From: Pelomonas sp. KK5
GTDB taxonomy: Bacteria; Pseudomonadota; Gammaproteobacteria; Burkholderiales; Burkholderiaceae_C
Length of the DNA: 47,626 nucleotides
Assembly (NCBI RefSeq): GCF_001984095.1
Contig: NZ_LYVQ01000016.1
Span: forward strand, 1-47,626
Reading direction: 5' to 3'
This document shows, piece by piece, positions 46,548 to 47,626 of this stretch. Positions within the stretch are counted from its first letter, which is position 1; each line of letters starts with the position of its first letter. The notes under the pieces are model-generated. The model made no database searches and had not been told where the DNA came from. It was given only the letters and a program-made list of their open reading frames with translations. Both the position numbers and the translations under genes were made by a program.

Positions 46548-47555
46548 TTAGGACCAGCCCTGGAGATGCCGCTCAGCTAACGCGTTAAGTGCGCGCATGC
46601 CCGGCGCGCTGTCGTTCAGGCAGGGGATGTAGTGGAAGGCCTGGCCACCGGCGGTGAGGAAGGCCTTGCGGGCCTCCTGGTCGATCTCTTCCAGCGTCTC
46701 CAGGCAGTCCGCCGAGAAGCCCGGGCATATCACGTCCACGCTGCGGATGCCGTCGCGCGCCAGCTGCACCAGGCTCGGCTCGGTGTAGGGCTCCAGCCAC
46801 TTGGCCTTGCCGAAGCGGCTCTGGAAGGTGACCAGGCACTGCTCGGCCTTCAGGTTCAGCGCCTGGGCCAGGCGCAGGCCGGTCTCCAGGCATTCGGCGT
46901 GGTACGGGTCGCCGAGGGCGGTGGTGCGCGCCGGCATGCCGTGGAAGCTCATCACCAGGCGCTCGGACTGGCCGTTGGCCTGCCAGTGCCGGCGCACGCT
47001 GTCGGCCAGCGCGTTGATGTAGTCGCCGTCCTGGTGATAGCGGTTGACGAAGCGCAGCTCGGGCAGCTTGCGGGTCTTCAGCGCCCAGCGCGAGACGGCG
47101 TCGACGACGCTGCCGGTGGTGGCCGCGCAGTACTGCGGATAGGCCGGCAGCACCAGCACCCGCTCGATGCCCTGGGCCATCAGCTCGTCCAGCGTGGTGG
47201 CGATGGCCGGGCTGCCGTAGCGCATCGCGTAGCGCACCGTGAGGCGGTGGCCGCGCTCGCCCAGGATGCCCTGCATCAGCTTGGCCTGGCGCTCGGTCCA
47301 GACCTTCAGGGGCGAGCCCTCGGTCATCCACACCGAGGCGTACTTGGCGGCCGACTTCTTCGGCCGGGTGCGCAGGATGATGCCGTGCAGGATGGCCAGC
47401 CACAGGAGGCGCGGGATCTCGACGACGCGCGGGTCGGCGAGGAACTCGGCCAGGTAGCGGCGGGTGGCCTCGGGCGTGGGCGCGTCGGGCGTGCCGAGGT
47501 TGCACAGCAGCACCGCCGTCTTGATGGGCGGCAGGGATTCGGGAACAGGATTCAT
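46548..47555 (-). CDS. hemH: Ferrochelatase
   Basis: HemH inserts ferrous iron into protoporphyrin IX, the last step of haem synthesis. The 335-residue product has the N-terminal AVLLCNLGTPDAPTPEATRRYL, the SPLKVWTERQA segment, the active-site histidine in MSFHGMPART, and the conserved CPGFSADCLETLEEI with the catalytic Glu region. Its ATG shares bases with the stop of the preceding frame (ATGA at 47552-47555). hemH close to hslR and grpE is usual in Burkholderiales; here three extra genes lie between. Confidence 0.97.
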   Translation of the reverse strand: MNPVPESLPPIKTAVLLCNLGTPDAPTPEATRRYLAEFLADPRVVEIPRLLWLAILHGIILRTRPKKSAAKYASVWMTEGSPLKVWTERQAKLMQGILGERGHRLTVRYAMRYGSPAIATTLDELMAQGIERVLVLPAYPQYCAATTGSVVDAVSRWALKTRKLPELRFVNRYHQDGDYINALADSVRRHWQANGQSERLVMSFHGMPARTTALGDPYHAECLETGLRLAQALNLKAEQCLVTFQSRFGKAKWLEPYTEPSLVQLARDGIRSVDVICPGFSADCLETLEEIDQEARKAFLTAGGQAFHYIPCLNDSAPGMRALNALAERHLQGWS

Positions 47556-47626
47556 CGGCGGGTGGTGCGCGGCTGAGGGAGGCTCAGCGGCTCGGTATCG
47601 GCGAAGTGCAGCACCTCGAAGCGCAC
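47552..47626 (-). CDS. C-terminal end of an upstream gene, truncated by the window edge
   Basis: Reading the minus strand from 47626, the frame encodes RFEVLHFADTEPLSL and 9-10 more residues before TGA at 47554-47552, which overlaps the hemH start by two bases (ATGA). The overlap and the fitting frame suggest the end of a real gene co-transcribed with hemH. Only 24 residues are visible, too few to name it. The residues do not look like the end of HrcA, a common neighbour. Confidence 0.5.
   Translation of the reverse strand: MRFEVLHFADTEPLSLPQPRTTRR

Overview
The window reads as a high-GC betaproteobacterial chromosome, most likely Burkholderiales of the Rubrivivax/Roseateles/Leptothrix type. 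This is inferred from gene order (rseP-bamA-skp-lpxD-fabZ-lpxA-lpxB-rnhB; rpsF-priB-rpsR-rplI-dnaB; hemH ... hslR-grpE-dnaK-dnaJ), the strong GC3 bias and TAGAAT-type -10 elements. Genes are densely packed. No gap exceeds 300 bases, and I saw no rRNA, tRNA, CRISPR array or insertion sequence.

Region 1 (1-8646, +) is an envelope-biogenesis operon: the end of rseP, bamA, skp, the lipid A genes lpxD-fabZ-lpxA-lpxB, then rnhB and a SpoU-class RNA methyltransferase, mostly joined by start/stop overlaps. Region 2 (8794-12392) is accessory: a small protein, a DUF692/MNIO iron oxidase and a probable partner protein (+), then an EamA transporter and a sorbosone/glucose dehydrogenase-like propeller protein (-) whose signal peptide lies in another frame. 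Region 3 (12392-17905) holds divergent ppsR and ppsA and a sodium/solute symporter. Region 4 (18040-22135) holds rpsF-priB-rpsR-rplI, a clear terminator, and dnaB interrupted in its Walker A motif by a 351-residue class 3 intein with a LAGLIDADG endonuclease.

Region 5 (22243-28917) is mixed metabolism and stress: a YCII/DGPF protein, an MFS transporter, an acyl-CoA synthetase, a coiled-coil protein, an SplB-like radical SAM protein whose start codon abuts a near-perfect LexA box, and a phosphoethanolamine transferase. Region 6 (29044-36537, +) is an orphan type VI secretion cassette: vgrG with an in-frame TAG at codon 29, an Eag (DUF1795) chaperone, a prePAAR/PAAR-Rhs effector with an AT-richer nuclease-like C-terminal toxin, and its probable immunity gene. 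Region 7 (36687-47626, -) is the heat-shock cluster hemH, three uncharacterised genes, hslR, grpE, dnaK and dnaJ. The three unknown genes (41076-46491) sit between hemH and hslR and include a 1078-residue protein with a papain-like Q-G-x-x-G-S-C motif.

The best candidates for something undescribed are this three-gene cassette, the MNIO cluster and the Rhs toxin/immunity tip. The sharpest sequence-level observations are the class 3 intein, the LexA box with a probably leaderless mRNA, the vgrG nonsense codon and the displaced signal peptide of the dehydrogenase-like gene.
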